13,486 bases of DNA from Bacteroidales bacterium (GTDB lineage Bacteria; Bacteroidota; Bacteroidia; Bacteroidales; GCA-2748055), in NCBI GenBank assembly GCA_023135025.1, contig JAGLTY010000019.1, forward strand, positions 1-13,486, given 5' to 3'. The position numbers and the translations under genes were made by a program. Positions 7,178 to 13,486 of this stretch are shown piece by piece. Positions within the stretch are counted from its first letter, which is position 1. Each line of letters starts with the position of its first letter. Below the pieces are notes generated by a model. The model did no database searches. It was not told the DNA's origin and saw only the letters and a list, made by a program, of their open reading frames with translations.

Positions 7178-8855
7178 GTTCCAACTTTTTTAACCCCTGT
7201 TTTGCATAGAACCTCACTTCGAAGTCCTCATCTTTCATGAGCTTTTTTAACGGCTCAACCACCTGTTGATCTCCCGATTGGATACAGACAATCACAGCAT
7301 TTCTTCTCACGTGAACATTTTCGTCCTTTAATTCAGAAATGGCATGTGATATGCCGGCATCGGGATCGATCTGCATGATGGCATTGAGTGCAGAGATCTG
7401 GTTGTAATGCTCTCCGCCATCCAGTCCCTTGGCCAGGTAGGGTATGGCGGCATCATTGCCAATAGAACCGAGTGCACCATAAATATGGAACAGATTGTTT
7501 TTCATACGGGGATTGACCAGCATACCGATCAGGCTGTCCACGGCCATTTCCGACCTGATCTCACCTACAGCGATAATGGAAGCGCCCCTGACCCTCCATG
7601 TAGAATCATACATGGAGAGGATATAGATCTCTTCACCTTCCCGTATCTTCAGTTGTCCCATGTGCATAATGGCAAATTCGCGGATAATGGGGTTCGGGTG
7701 GGTGGCCAATGCCAGCAATGAATCGGTTCCAGCTGCTCCAAAGGACGGGATATCTTTCATCAGGGCGCTGACTGCCCTGCGGTTCTCTCCTGCCTCCTCC
7801 AGGCTTATCACGATCTCTGAAAGCTCTTTTTGTGACGCTGATGTTGGAACATCACCACTCTCTTGCCGATCGAAATCCACCCAGAAAAGAGAGAGGGCTA
7901 TAAAGATTCCGGTATAGATCAATACAATCCATAGCACCTGTGACCGTCGTGCCGGGTACTCCCCTTTTGTAACCAGCCGGCCGGGCCAGCCTGTGATCCT
8001 GTTGAGCCAGCGTGGCAGAGGTACCAGGAAGGGGGACGATTTCCTGTATTGTTGATAATCCCCTCCGGTGATCTCCATCATTTTGATCTCCTCTATCATA
8101 CAGATCCCCACAATGGTCATGGTCATCAGCAACCATGGCAGGGAGGAGGGGACCGCCCATGATTTTTTCATGTCGTTTATAAAGGGGGTAAAGAGGATAA
8201 ATCCGTAACTCCAGAGGATCCAACCCAGGTACTGGGGGTGACGGGAGATTTTATATATCCATACCGAAGCCACCTTCTCTCCGCCATACCTCGATCTGAA
8301 CCATAGTAGCACGCCCCAGGTAAAGAGAAAGGCTCCGGAGGCCATAAAGAACCAGGTGAGAAAGTTATGGGCGTTCCATTTGAAGAGTTCGAAAAACCAG
8401 ATCAGGATCCAGTAAGGCACATAGATCACTTTTCCCAGGTCGAGCAGGTCGAAGGAGGAGACCTCCAGGAAGGGAAGCCACCCTACCCTCAGAAAACCGA
8501 GTCCGGCCAGGAAAAACATACTGAGAGCAAACTGTCCGAATACAGGTATAAAAAGTCCCACTGCACCCGCAAGGGCCCAACCCGATCTGCGGGTGGTGTA
8601 TCCGAAGATGATCAGTCCAACGATAAGGAGTAGTGAACCATACCCGATCCACCTCAGGTGGAGTCCTTCGATAAACATTTCAGTTTTAAAGGCACTTTTC
8701 CCCCCGCCCCCCTGATCAAATTGGGGAAAGCCGAAACGGCTCTGCAGGCCTGCATCAAGCAGCCTGGGAAGTTCGATAAAGGCAAAAATGAGGCCGGTGG
8801 AGAAGACAATGGCAAGGAGGAGCAATCCTGCATTGTTCAGGAAATTGCGTTTCAT
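7152..8855 (-). CDS. Integral membrane ICMT/PEMT-like methyltransferase fused to HEAT-like repeats
   Basis: This 567-residue protein has two parts. Residues 1-330 are membrane-embedded, with about eight hydrophobic segments (around 10-28, 68-86, 92-118, 142-157, 165-186, 208-225, 238-254, 306-325). Residues 198-283 carry an isoprenylcysteine-carboxyl/phospholipid-methyltransferase pattern: SRHPQYLGW (204-212), then EEIKMMEITGGDYQQYRKSSPFLVPLPRW (255-283), which matches the cofactor-binding and EE...Y..Y...P elements of that superfamily. Residues about 345-560 form helical repeats of HEAT type, for example VRGASIIAVGEI (422-433), YGALGSIGND (459-468), VRRNAVIVC (516-524) and VRFYAKQGLKKL (547-558). 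Methyl acceptor and repeat partner are unknown; methyltransferase activity is inference. The gene follows the anti-sigma/TonB-like gene by 14 bases, so it is probably the third gene of that operon. Its 3' end overlaps the convergent glycosidase gene by 26 bases. Confidence 0.8.
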   Translation of the reverse strand: MKRNFLNNAGLLLLAIVFSTGLIFAFIELPRLLDAGLQSRFGFPQFDQGGGGKSAFKTEMFIEGLHLRWIGYGSLLLIVGLIIFGYTTRRSGWALAGAVGLFIPVFGQFALSMFFLAGLGFLRVGWLPFLEVSSFDLLDLGKVIYVPYWILIWFFELFKWNAHNFLTWFFMASGAFLFTWGVLLWFRSRYGGEKVASVWIYKISRHPQYLGWILWSYGFILFTPFINDMKKSWAVPSSLPWLLMTMTIVGICMIEEIKMMEITGGDYQQYRKSSPFLVPLPRWLNRITGWPGRLVTKGEYPARRSQVLWIVLIYTGIFIALSLFWVDFDRQESGDVPTSASQKELSEIVISLEEAGENRRAVSALMKDIPSFGAAGTDSLLALATHPNPIIREFAIMHMGQLKIREGEEIYILSMYDSTWRVRGASIIAVGEIRSEMAVDSLIGMLVNPRMKNNLFHIYGALGSIGNDAAIPYLAKGLDGGEHYNQISALNAIMQIDPDAGISHAISELKDENVHVRRNAVIVCIQSGDQQVVEPLKKLMKDEDFEVRFYAKQGLKKLEPNAPQETP

Positions 8856-8869
8856 GCTGAAGAGTTTAA

Positions 8870-10249
8870 CTATCTTTTAAATACAATACGCATGCGGACC
8901 ACGTCATCGGTGGCCCCGCTTTCGTCCCGGGCCGGGTTCCAGACGGGGCCCTCCTTTAACAGTCTGATGGCCACTTTGGTGAACGGATCGCCCGGTGAAC
9001 GAAGGGTTTTAATCTCAGAGAGTGTCCCGTCCGATTCAACAATGAATTTCAGGACGACAACCTCTCTCTTGCTAATGGTATCTCCGGCACGGAACCGGAT
9101 ATTCTCCTCCATGTACATCTTAAAGGCTTCGATCCCCCCTGAAGGTTCGGCCCCGCTATAATTGAATTCCTCCTTATCAAATTGAACTTTCTGAACCGCA
9201 CCGGTGGCATAAACATCTTTCTCTACGCCATATCCAACCACCACCACTTCATCGAGGGTGGCCATATCGGGCTGCATCACCACCCGGTTTTCTGTGCCGC
9301 CGGCCAGTTGATATTCGCCGGTTTCCATTCCAACATAACTGGCAATGACCGTGGTTTGCGACTGCTGGTCAGCCACAACGGTAAACCGGCCTTCCATATC
9401 AGCAACCATACCCGAATCGCTGCCCTTCACCATGATGGATGCTCCGGGAAGGGGTTCCATGTCCTCGGACGATACCACAATACCACTCACCCTTTCGGTG
9501 GAGTATGGTGTAAGTGCCTTCTGAACCCTGCCCTTTTTTCGGGATCTCTGCGGCTGAGCTTCCATGGCTACAACCTCATCGGCCACCGGAGCAGGAGCAT
9601 CGTATTCCTCTGGAGCGGCTTCAGCAATTCTCTCTTCCTCCAGCTGCAGCACAGGCTCTTTATATTCAGGCTTTTCAGTCTCAGTTTTCTTGGCAAGGGC
9701 TCTCTCTGTTTCGGCTTCCTCTTTTTCCGGAGCAAGCTGCATCGCCTTCTCCTCGTGCACAACTATCTCTTCACGAACTGGAGCTTCCTCTTGAACCAGA
9801 GCCTTCTCTATTACGGGAACTTTCACCTCTTCCGGAGCCTGTTGTTCAAAGAATTTTTCCTCCTCTTCCATAGCCGCCCCTTGAGTGGCAGGCTCTTCAT
9901 GCAGGAAGGTCTCATCGCCGGAGGAAGACTCTTTTGCTGCATCCGGGTTCAATTGATAAATATTCAGAAAGATGGTGCCAACTACCAGAATGGATGCCAC
10001 CGTGGCGGCAATACTGTAAATGGTGCGCCTTCTTCGTCTCTTCAGCCGTTTTAATAGAGTGGCATGCAGTGAGAGCAGGTCCTCTTCAACCGCTCCGGCA
10101 GTCGGTTTCTCCATACCCTCCATGGCATCCATCTCAAATGGATCAGCCTCAAGATCCCGTTCAAAGGAGTGGCGCTCCTCACGGGAAAGCTCTCCTTTCA
10201 AGTACTTCAGGTACTCATTGGTGGTTCTATGTTTTCTTTTAGCTGACAT
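8870..10249 (-). CDS. Membrane-anchored anti-sigma/TonB-like protein with carboxypeptidase-regulatory-like domain
   Basis: This 459-residue single-pass protein has an unusual domain order. Residues 1-70 are charged and helical, with YLKGELSREERHSFERDLEADP resembling cytoplasmic N-termini of anti-sigma factors in this phylum; a basic KRLKRRRRR stretch (67-75) precedes the one membrane helix (77-97). Residues 110-235 are a Glu/Ala-rich acidic spacer. Residues 252-330 form a carboxypeptidase-regulatory-like beta-sandwich (GIVVSSEDMEPLPGASIMVKG), followed directly by LDEVVVVGYG (332-341) and a TGAVQKV stretch, as at the start of SusC-type receptors. Residues 371-459 match a TonB C-terminal domain (GGIEAFKMYMEENI, VVVLKFIVESDGTL, GPVWNPARDE). 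Its start overlaps the ECF sigma gene by 11 bases, indicating translational coupling and a sigma-regulating role. It probably sequesters the sigma factor and senses a periplasmic signal; energising transport is an alternative. Both roles are inference. Confidence 0.85.
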   Translation of the reverse strand: MSAKRKHRTTNEYLKYLKGELSREERHSFERDLEADPFEMDAMEGMEKPTAGAVEEDLLSLHATLLKRLKRRRRRTIYSIAATVASILVVGTIFLNIYQLNPDAAKESSSGDETFLHEEPATQGAAMEEEEKFFEQQAPEEVKVPVIEKALVQEEAPVREEIVVHEEKAMQLAPEKEEAETERALAKKTETEKPEYKEPVLQLEEERIAEAAPEEYDAPAPVADEVVAMEAQPQRSRKKGRVQKALTPYSTERVSGIVVSSEDMEPLPGASIMVKGSDSGMVADMEGRFTVVADQQSQTTVIASYVGMETGEYQLAGGTENRVVMQPDMATLDEVVVVGYGVEKDVYATGAVQKVQFDKEEFNYSGAEPSGGIEAFKMYMEENIRFRAGDTISKREVVVLKFIVESDGTLSEIKTLRSPGDPFTKVAIRLLKEGPVWNPARDESGATDDVVRMRIVFKR

Positions 10250-10820
10250 TTTTTCCTTCCAGACAAATTTTCAAATTGCGCTTGCCATTCTGCAGAAAGC
10301 TTTTCACCTTTTTCTCATTCAAGTCGAGCCTCTCTGCAATCTCCTGATAACATAGTTTCTGATAATAGAACAGTTCAATGCACTGCTTCTGTTCAGCCTT
10401 TAACTGTTCTATACACTGTTTCAGAGCTTCCTCCACAGAATGATCCTCTCTGTCTATGGGATGCATCTCCTGGTCCGATTCCATAAATTCCTGCTCAATT
10501 TTATATCCTTCCATCCTTCCATCTGCACTTTTTTGCGACCGGATCTGCATCAGGCAGTGGTTTTTGGTTAGCACATACAACCAGCTTTTAAAGTTCCGGA
10601 CTTCATGTCCGGGAAGATCAGTAATCAGTTTTTCGAAGATCTGCATAACGGCATCCCTGGCATCCTCACGGTTACCCAGATACTTGAGTGAAACACCATA
10701 TACCAGGTGCATATAGCGGGAATAGAGCTCTCCCAGTGTCTCTAAATTCCCATTGCGGTTGAATTGCAGGAGCAATTCCTCATCGGTACTGTCCGGATGT
10801 TTTCCGCTGATTTCGAGCAT
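10239..10820 (-). CDS. ECF-type RNA polymerase sigma factor
   Basis: This is a 193-residue sigma-70 family protein of the extracytoplasmic-function class. The region 2 segment spans about 31-97, with LYSRYMHLVYGVSLKYLGNR, REDARDAVMQIFEKL (51-65) and FKSWLYVLTKNHCLMQIR (77-94), which matches the core-binding and -10 recognition helices. Region 4 spans about 131-186, with LKAEQKQCIELFYYQKLCYQEIAERLDLNEKKVKSFLQNGKRNL as a helix-turn-helix for -35 recognition. The reading frame is open back to 10910, but the extra 30 residues are unlike the family, so I chose the ATG at 10820. The 3' end overlaps the anti-sigma/TonB-like gene by 11 bases (10239-10249), the usual sigma/anti-sigma arrangement. It probably transcribes its own operon and possibly the divergent VWA gene; the target promoter is unknown. 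Confidence 0.93.
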   Translation of the reverse strand: MLEISGKHPDSTDEELLLQFNRNGNLETLGELYSRYMHLVYGVSLKYLGNREDARDAVMQIFEKLITDLPGHEVRNFKSWLYVLTKNHCLMQIRSQKSADGRMEGYKIEQEFMESDQEMHPIDREDHSVEEALKQCIEQLKAEQKQCIELFYYQKLCYQEIAERLDLNEKKVKSFLQNGKRNLKICLEGKNVS

Positions 10821-10927
10821 ATGCCGGGAGTGGAGTCTGCTAAAATTAAGAAAAAATGTAAAAGTTTTTATGGAATCGGAGAGAAGGCTGCATCCTAAGG
10901 GTGAAGTCAAACAAAAAACAGGAAATC
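10821..10927. promoter_or_regulatory. Divergent intergenic region between sigma factor and VWA genes
   Basis: These 107 bases separate the two start codons and must hold promoters in both directions. On the minus strand, the complement of 10841-10848 reads TAATTTTA, a 7/8 match to the Bacteroidota -7 element TAnnTTTG, about 20 bases before the sigma ATG; no convincing -33 element is seen. On the plus strand, CAGGAAATC immediately before 10928 provides a possible AGGA ribosome-binding site for the VWA gene. An ECF-type autoregulatory promoter may be here, but its consensus is unknown. Confidence 0.35.
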
Positions 10928-12832
10928 ATGAAAGCAATTATTTCAATACTAATAGTACTATTTTTCTCGGCCTTCAGTATGGCCCCCGATCAAACACGTT
11001 TGATCAGTGGAACCGTCAGCGACGAAACCGGGAATCCAATGGCGGGAGTCACCGTGGTTGTAAAAGGAACCAGCAATGGAACGGTTACCGATCTGTATGG
11101 TGCCTACAAGCTCCAGGTAAACTTTGAAGCAAAATACCTGGTTTTCTCTTTTATAGGATATGAGAAAGAAGAGGTGAAAATTGCACGTTCCAACCGGATC
11201 AATGTAATCCTTAAACCTTCAAATATGGTTCTTGAGGAGGTGGTCTCCATGGAGTATGATATGGCAGCACCCATGCAGGTCATCGCCTCAGGTATTCCGG
11301 TCCGTGGTGTCGCCTCAAAATCACACCACAAGCGGGCACAATACTATACTTATGCAGCCCCTGAGCCTGGCTATATCCAGCACAATACCGAAGGGTACAG
11401 TGCCATTGATGAAAACGGGTTCAAGGATGTACTGCACAATCCCCTCTCCACCTTCAGCATTGATGTGGACAGGGCATCCTACTCCAATGTGCGCAGGTTC
11501 CTGAACATGGGACAATTGCCTCCCAAAGATGCAGTCAGGATCGAGGAGATGATCAACTATTTCAGTTATGATTATCCCGAACCTGAAGGCAAACATCCCT
11601 TCTCGGTATACACCGAAATTTCAACATGTCCATGGAACAGTGCACATCAGTTGCTTCATGTGGGACTGAAAGGCAAGAGCATTGATAAATCTGAACTGCC
11701 CCCTTCAAACCTGGTGTTTCTGATCGATGTATCGGGTTCCATGAGTGCAGCCAATAAACTTCCGCTTCTGAAGCAGGCCTTCAGGATGTTGGTCAATGAA
11801 CTGAGGCCCGAAGACAGGGTAGCCATGGTGGTCTATGCCGGAGCAGCCGGACTGGTTCTGGAGTCGACTCCCGGAACAGAGAAAGCTGAAATCCTGGCAG
11901 CACTGGACAAACTGCAATCGGGTGGATCCACCGCTGGTGGTGCCGGTCTGAAGCTGGCCTATAAAGTGGCACAGGAGAATTTTGTTAAAGAGGGTAACAA
12001 CCGGATTATCCTGGCCACGGATGGTGATTTCAATATTGGTTCTTCCAGCAATGCAGAGATGGAGAGGTTGATCGAGGAGAAGCGCGAACATGGTGTTTTT
12101 ATGACCGTACTTGGATTTGGAATGGGCAACTACAAAGATGATAAGATGGAGATTATTGCCGACAAAGGCAACGGTAACTATGCCTATATCGATAATATCC
12201 AGGAGGCCCGTAAGGTCTTTATCACCGAATTTGGAGGAACACTCTTTACCATTGCCAAGGATGTGAAGTTCCAGATGGAGTTTAATCCTGCACGTGTAAA
12301 AGGATACAGACTGGTGGGGTATGAAAACCGTTTGCTGAACGATGAGGATTTCAATGATGATAAGAAGGATGCAGGGGAGATGGGTGCCGGTCATACAGTA
12401 ACGGCTCTCTACGAGATCATTCCCGCAGGCTCCCAAGAGTCACTGAAAAGCATCGATCCGTTGAAGTACCAGGCCAATCGGGGTGATCTGAAATCTGTTG
12501 AACAGGTGAAAGCCGATCCCCGTGCCGAGCTGATGACTGTGAAACTGCGCTATAAGCAGCCCGACGGAGCTATCAGTACCAAGGTAGAGATTCCTGTGAA
12601 GGGGAGGGTACTGGATCTGGATAAGACCTCCGACAACTTCCGTTTCTCAGCTGCCATTGCTACATTTGGATTGATTCTAAGGGACTCACAATACAAAGAG
12701 GATGCCACCATGGAAGAGGTAATAGCCTTGGCAAAAGGTGCCAGGGGAGAGGATGAAGAGGGGTACCGCTCCGAATTTTTAAAGCTGGTGAAACTGGCTG
12801 ACTCCCTGAAGGAGTGGAGTGCCGACAAATAG
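10928..12832 (+). CDS. Exported YfbK-like von Willebrand factor A protein with carboxypeptidase-regulatory-like N-terminus
   Basis: Starting at the ATG at 10928, this protein has 634 residues. Residues 1-19 (MKAIISILIVLFFSAFSMA) form a signal peptide; a GTG at 10901 would add nine polar residues and is less likely, and AGGA precedes the chosen ATG. Residues about 26-96 are a carboxypeptidase-regulatory-like domain (GTVSDETGNPMAGVTVVVKG, FSFIGYEKEEV), followed by LEEVV (102-106). Residues 166-226 match the YfbK N-terminal region (LSTFSIDVDRASYSNVRRFLN, RIEEMINYF). The VWA domain (about 260-440) has a complete metal-binding MIDAS: DVSGSM (267-272), T335 in GGSTAGG and TDGD (364-367). Residues about 450-634 match the YfbK C-terminal region (FRFSAAIATFGLILRDS). 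Such proteins act in the periplasm or at the envelope as metal-dependent binding scaffolds; the ligand is unknown. It is divergent from the ECF sigma gene, which suggests shared control. Confidence 0.92.
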   Translation: MKAIISILIVLFFSAFSMAPDQTRLISGTVSDETGNPMAGVTVVVKGTSNGTVTDLYGAYKLQVNFEAKYLVFSFIGYEKEEVKIARSNRINVILKPSNMVLEEVVSMEYDMAAPMQVIASGIPVRGVASKSHHKRAQYYTYAAPEPGYIQHNTEGYSAIDENGFKDVLHNPLSTFSIDVDRASYSNVRRFLNMGQLPPKDAVRIEEMINYFSYDYPEPEGKHPFSVYTEISTCPWNSAHQLLHVGLKGKSIDKSELPPSNLVFLIDVSGSMSAANKLPLLKQAFRMLVNELRPEDRVAMVVYAGAAGLVLESTPGTEKAEILAALDKLQSGGSTAGGAGLKLAYKVAQENFVKEGNNRIILATDGDFNIGSSSNAEMERLIEEKREHGVFMTVLGFGMGNYKDDKMEIIADKGNGNYAYIDNIQEARKVFITEFGGTLFTIAKDVKFQMEFNPARVKGYRLVGYENRLLNDEDFNDDKKDAGEMGAGHTVTALYEIIPAGSQESLKSIDPLKYQANRGDLKSVEQVKADPRAELMTVKLRYKQPDGAISTKVEIPVKGRVLDLDKTSDNFRFSAAIATFGLILRDSQYKEDATMEEVIALAKGARGEDEEGYRSEFLKLVKLADSLKEWSADK

Positions 12833-12867
12833 CGGAAAGTTTAAATTCGAAAGTAATTGAAGTATAT

Positions 12868-12893
12868 GAGGCTGTCTCGATTGGGGCAGCCTC
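12868..12893 (+). terminator. Probable terminator hairpin after the VWA gene
   Basis: GAGGCTG (12868-12874) pairs perfectly with CAGCCTC (12887-12893), and TCTC/GGGG inside can add pairs with G-T wobbles around a 4-base loop (GATT). It lies 35 bases after the stop codon. There is no T tract (TAACTTGTG follows), so it may act as an mRNA-stabilising or rho-assisted hairpin rather than a classical intrinsic terminator. Confidence 0.55.
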
Positions 12894-13196
12894 TAACTTG
12901 TGTGGCTGTCCTGAAAAATGTCTACTGAATTGAGAAATCTTGCAAGTTATCAGTATTGCGACTGAATGCCTAGCTAAACCAAATTGCTTAACTTACATAC
13001 GATAATCCGACCAAAGGTCGGCATTTAGCAAGCTCGGCAGCCTTCGCCCTCAGAAACGAACTTAGCGAAGCGATCTCACGACCGTAGGGAGTAAACTTCG
13101 TTTATCGCCGCATTAGAGCCAACCGCTTTTGGCAGATTACTGTAGTAAATTTTTGTATTTTTTATTATTTGTGAATTCGTAAAAAAAAATCATACA
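12894..13196. other. Noncoding spacer with inverted repeats; composition boundary
   Basis: No credible open reading frame is seen in this 303-base spacer in either direction. It contains a perfect short hairpin, CCGACC-AAA-GGTCGG (13007-13021), and a wider inverted repeat AAACGAA (13054-13060) / TTCGTTT (13097-13103). From about 13140 the sequence becomes very A+T-rich (runs of T at 13150-13172 and of A at 13181-13189) and remains so in the next gene. No transposase, terminal inverted repeat pair, tRNA or known RNA family was recognised. It may be a degraded mobile-element edge, a small RNA, or simple intergenic sequence. Confidence 0.4.
13007..13021. repeat. Perfect 6-bp inverted repeat (hairpin)
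   Basis: CCGACC, AAA, GGTCGG forms a perfect stem with a 3-base loop inside the noncoding spacer. It has no T tail. It may be part of a larger structured element with the AAACGAA/TTCGTTT repeat about 35-80 bases further on. Confidence 0.5.
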
Positions 13197-13486
13197 ATGA
13201 AAACCACTAAAATATTATCTGTCCTTTTAATTCTAATGACTTGTTCCCAACTTTCTTTTGCACAGGATATTACGACAGACACAACTTTAGCAAACAGCTA
13301 TTTCGAAAAAGCCGGCATTTTTCAGGATAGTACCCAATACGACAGCGCCATTGTGTATTTAGAAAAAGCAAGCGCATTGTACCAGGAACACAAACAGTGG
13401 AGAAAATATTTACAAAGCGAAACAAAACACGGAGTTTGTTACCAAAAACAATGGCAACTAGACCTGGCAATAGCAACTATAAAGCC
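13197..13486 (+). CDS. Exported TPR-like protein, 3' end beyond the window
   Basis: An ATG at 13197 opens a frame of 96 complete codons that runs off the window edge. Residues 1-22 look like a signal peptide, with probable cleavage at SFA|QD (residues 20-24). The rest, ANSYFEKAGIFQDSTQYDSA then VYLEKASALYQEH, and later KHGVCYQKQWQLDLAIATIK, has the paired-helix spacing of tetratricopeptide repeats. Proteins with this start in Bacteroidota are often TPR-CHAT proteins or TPR-containing sensor/regulatory proteins; which of these applies cannot be told from the fragment. Its codons are clearly more A+T-rich (AAA, TTA, ATA, GAA) than those of upstream genes, suggesting a different origin. Confidence 0.72.
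   Translation, partial: MKTTKILSVLLILMTCSQLSFAQDITTDTTLANSYFEKAGIFQDSTQYDSAIVYLEKASALYQEHKQWRKYLQSETKHGVCYQKQWQLDLAIATIK

Noticed and set aside
9182..10054. 290-residue plus-strand frame opposite the TonB-like gene
   Set aside because: It is the complement of a Glu/Ala-rich coding stretch, whose GAR/GCN codons rarely give stops on the other strand; the translation is low-complexity His/Leu/Phe/Ser-rich with no domain, while the minus-strand protein has clear domains.
10821..10910. Longer sigma-factor start at 10910
   Set aside because: The extra 30 residues are not like sigma region 2 N-termini and would fill nearly all of the divergent promoter region; the ATG at 10820 fits the family length.
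10901..10927. GTG start for the VWA protein at 10901
   Set aside because: It would put nine polar residues before the signal peptide; the ATG at 10928 has an AGGA upstream and gives a normal signal sequence.
11705..12436. 243-residue minus-strand frame inside the VWA gene
   Set aside because: The plus-strand VWA protein has an intact MIDAS through this stretch; the antisense product matches nothing recognisable.
12894..13196. Integron attC site or insertion-sequence end
   Set aside because: I could not find the paired RYYYAAC/GTTRRRY core boxes, a transposase, or terminal inverted repeats with target duplication.
1..13486. CRISPR array
   Set aside because: No regularly spaced direct repeats were seen anywhere in the window.

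Overview
The window looks like a chromosomal stretch of a Bacteroidota bacterium, probably a Bacteroidales/Marinilabiliales-type environmental lineage. The support is indirect: carboxypeptidase-regulatory-like domains followed by an LDEVVVVGYG motif (typical of SusC-type proteins), a DUF1684 lipoprotein, a YfbK-type VWA protein beside an ECF sigma factor, a perfect TAnnTTTG -7 element before a tRNA gene, and start codons mostly lacking Shine-Dalgarno sequences. The exact taxon cannot be read from the sequence.

Layout, left to right. (1) 70-1551, plus strand: an NhaC-type Na+/H+ antiporter. (2) 4756-1544, minus strand: a compact three-gene run of DUF1684 lipoprotein, dipeptide-epimerase-like enolase-superfamily enzyme and alpha-oxoamine synthase (BioF/KBL family). 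It meets the antiporter tail-to-tail with an 8-base overlap. (3) 4802-4951: a tRNA-Ser(CGA) with a Bacteroidota -7 box in front and a rho-independent terminator behind. (4) 5006-7177: two hairpins, then a GH127-type (DUF1680) glycosidase lipoprotein. (5) 10820-7152, minus strand: ECF sigma factor, a membrane-anchored anti-sigma/TonB-like protein, and an ICMT/PEMT-like integral membrane protein fused to HEAT-like repeats. This run meets the glycosidase gene tail-to-tail with a 26-base overlap. (6) 10928-12832, plus strand: a VWA (YfbK-like) exported protein divergent from the sigma gene. (7) 12833-13196: a hairpin, then about 300 noncoding bases with inverted repeats and a shift to A+T-rich sequence. 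(8) 13197 to the window edge: the start of an exported TPR-like protein.

The most interesting part is 7152-12832. An ECF sigma factor overlaps the gene of a single-pass protein that combines an anti-sigma-like N-terminus, an acidic spacer, a carboxypeptidase-regulatory-like domain ending in a TonB-box/plug-like LDEVVVVGYG motif, and a TonB-like C-terminal domain. The divergent VWA protein starts with the same kind of regulatory-like domain, followed by a similar LEEVV motif. I infer an envelope-signalling module in which the VWA protein, the TonB-like protein and the methyltransferase-HEAT protein act together. Its signal and output are unknown. The epimerase/oxoamine-synthase pair is a second small pathway of unclear product.
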